From contig NZ_KK853997.1 in NCBI RefSeq assembly GCF_000696185.1, forward strand, positions 5,521,844 through 5,583,209: a stretch of DNA of 61,366 bases, in the 5' to 3' direction. How positions within the stretch are numbered: position 1 is the first letter of the stretch; each line of letters opens with the position of its first letter. The DNA is from Kitasatospora cheerisanensis KCTC 2395. Lineage in GTDB: Bacteria; Actinomycetota; Actinomycetes; Streptomycetales; Streptomycetaceae. Under the pieces are notes generated by a model. It had not been told where the DNA came from and did not search any database. It was given only the letters and a program-made list of their open reading frames with translations. Below, in pieces: positions 60,457 to 61,366 of this stretch. Position numbers and translations under genes: made by a program.

Positions 60457-61366
60457 CCCCGTACTCCACCTGCCGCCCCAGCTCACCTCCGGGCACTGGC
60501 AGGCCGCCGCACGCGCCATGCTGGCCAAGCTGCTCGGCGAGTTCGCCTACGAGGAACTGCTGCACCCGCGGCCCGAGGGCGACCACTACCTGCTCGAACT
60601 CCCCGACGCCGACTACCGGTTCACCGCCCGCCGGGGCGCCTACGGCAGCTGGCGGATCGACCCCGACTCGATAGTGGGCGGCGAGGACCCGCTGCGCTTC
60701 CTGCAGCAGGCCCGGCACACCCTGAGACTGACCGGTGACACCACCGGCCACCTGGTCCGCGAACTCACCGCCACGCTGATCGCCGACGCCCACCTGCGGG
60801 CCACCGCACTGACCGCCGCCGAGCTCGCCGACCTCGACCACGTCGCGCTGGAGGGCCGGCAGACCGGCCACCCGTGGATCGTCGCCAACAAGGGCCGGCT
60901 CGGCTTCTCCGCCGCCGACACGGCCGGCTGGGCCCCGGAGGCCCGGATGCCCCGCACCCTGCCCTGGCTGGCCGTGCACAAGAACCTCGCCGCCTTCCGC
61001 GGCGACCGGACCATCTACGACACCGAGCTCGACCCCGCGTTCCGCAACCAACTCGGCGAACGCGCCGACGAGTTCTGGCTGCTGCCGGTGCACCCCTGGC
61101 AGTGGGACGAGACCGTGGTCGGCCTGTTCGCGCCGTGGATCGCCAGCGGCGAGATCGTCCCGCTGCCCTCCGACGGCGACCTGCGGCTCCCGCAGCAGTC
61201 GATCCGCTCGTTCTTCAACCTCAGCCGCCCCGACCGGTGCACCGTCAAACTGCCGCTGGCCATCCTCAACACCCTGGTCTGGCGCGGCCTGCCCACCGAA
61301 CGCGCCCTCGCCGCACCCGCCGTCACCTCCTGGATCCTCGGACTGCGCGACCGGGACCCGTACCTG
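60437..61366 (+). CDS. NIS siderophore synthetase (IucA/IucC family), truncated by the window end
   Basis: The first 310 residues of a second synthetase, related to IucC/AlcC/DesD: TGHPWIVANKGRLGFSAAD, LPWLAVHKNLAAFRGD, FWLLPVHPWQWDE, LPQQSIRSFFNLSRP. GTG 60437 has GGAAGGGA seven bases upstream and overlaps the hydroxylase end by 20 nt. With the first synthetase it forms the pair needed for asymmetric two-armed citrate siderophores. The C-terminal half lies outside. Confidence 0.88.
   Translation, partial: MPQPAADPVLHLPPQLTSGHWQAAARAMLAKLLGEFAYEELLHPRPEGDHYLLELPDADYRFTARRGAYGSWRIDPDSIVGGEDPLRFLQQARHTLRLTGDTTGHLVRELTATLIADAHLRATALTAAELADLDHVALEGRQTGHPWIVANKGRLGFSAADTAGWAPEARMPRTLPWLAVHKNLAAFRGDRTIYDTELDPAFRNQLGERADEFWLLPVHPWQWDETVVGLFAPWIASGEIVPLPSDGDLRLPQQSIRSFFNLSRPDRCTVKLPLAILNTLVWRGLPTERALAAPAVTSWILGLRDRDPYL

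Overview
The window is about 73% GC, with strong G/C bias at third codon positions, many GTG/TTG starts and a Streptomyces-type 5S rRNA. The gene order (osaC-osaA-osaB-ftsK-rodZ-like-rimO-pgsA-cinA-clgR ... recA-recX ... gluABCD/gluRK ... miaB-miaA-dapF-rsh-hflX) is the conserved chromosomal core of Streptomycetaceae, so a Streptomyces or Kitasatospora relative is the best guess. No species is claimed. Nearly everything here is vertically inherited core. I see no prophage, IS element, CRISPR array, tRNA or plasmid module.

Layout. 1-1.6 kb: 3' part of a 23S rRNA, 5S rRNA and a terminator. 1.6-6.7 kb: PAP2-type membrane phosphatase, ArsR-like regulator, a GntR/ABC operon and a YaaH-type acetate transporter. 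6.9-15.3 kb: the osmoadaptation locus osaC (divergent), osaA, osaB. 15.4-22.7 kb: ftsK, RodZ-like protein, rimO, pgsA, cinA, clgR and a small membrane protein. 22.7-29.1 kb: Lhr-type helicase and a subtilisin-like protease, both frameshifted as given. 29.1-36 kb: DUF3046, an AI-2E-family transporter, a SigE-type sigma factor with a partner, recA (LexA box plus a LexA-independent damage promoter), recX and RNase Y. 36-44.7 kb: a flavin monooxygenase (frameshifted), glutamate ABC transporter gluABCD, the divergent GluR-GluK two-component pair and a TAXI-type binding protein. 44.7-54.1 kb: miaB, a composite palindromic repeat, an extradiol-dioxygenase-like gene (frameshifted), a small antitoxin-like protein, miaA, a membrane protein, dapF, a Rel/SpoT homologue and hflX. 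54.2-56.5 kb: two tandem trypsin-like exported proteases. 56.7 kb to the end: a hydroxamate siderophore operon of the aerobactin type (two NIS synthetases, an N-acetyltransferase, an N-hydroxylase) behind a candidate iron box. It runs off the end.

The most important window-wide observation is that at least eight conserved genes or gene parts break by exactly one missing base in G/C-rich, mostly homopolymer, tracts, and pgsA has a comparable problem at its start. This looks like systematic base under-calling rather than gene decay. The 'pseudogene' labels below mean 'interrupted in this sequence' and most are probably intact in the organism. The same effect makes an artificial Rsh-HflX fusion frame.

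Functionally, the window joins stress sensing (osaCAB with GGGTAC promoter-like sites, ClgR, Rsh), DNA damage (recA/recX, helicase), nitrogen and amino-acid acquisition (gluABCD-RK) and iron acquisition. Positions with alternative starts or uncertain ends are stated in each entry. S. coelicolor locus names are recalled from general knowledge, not searched.
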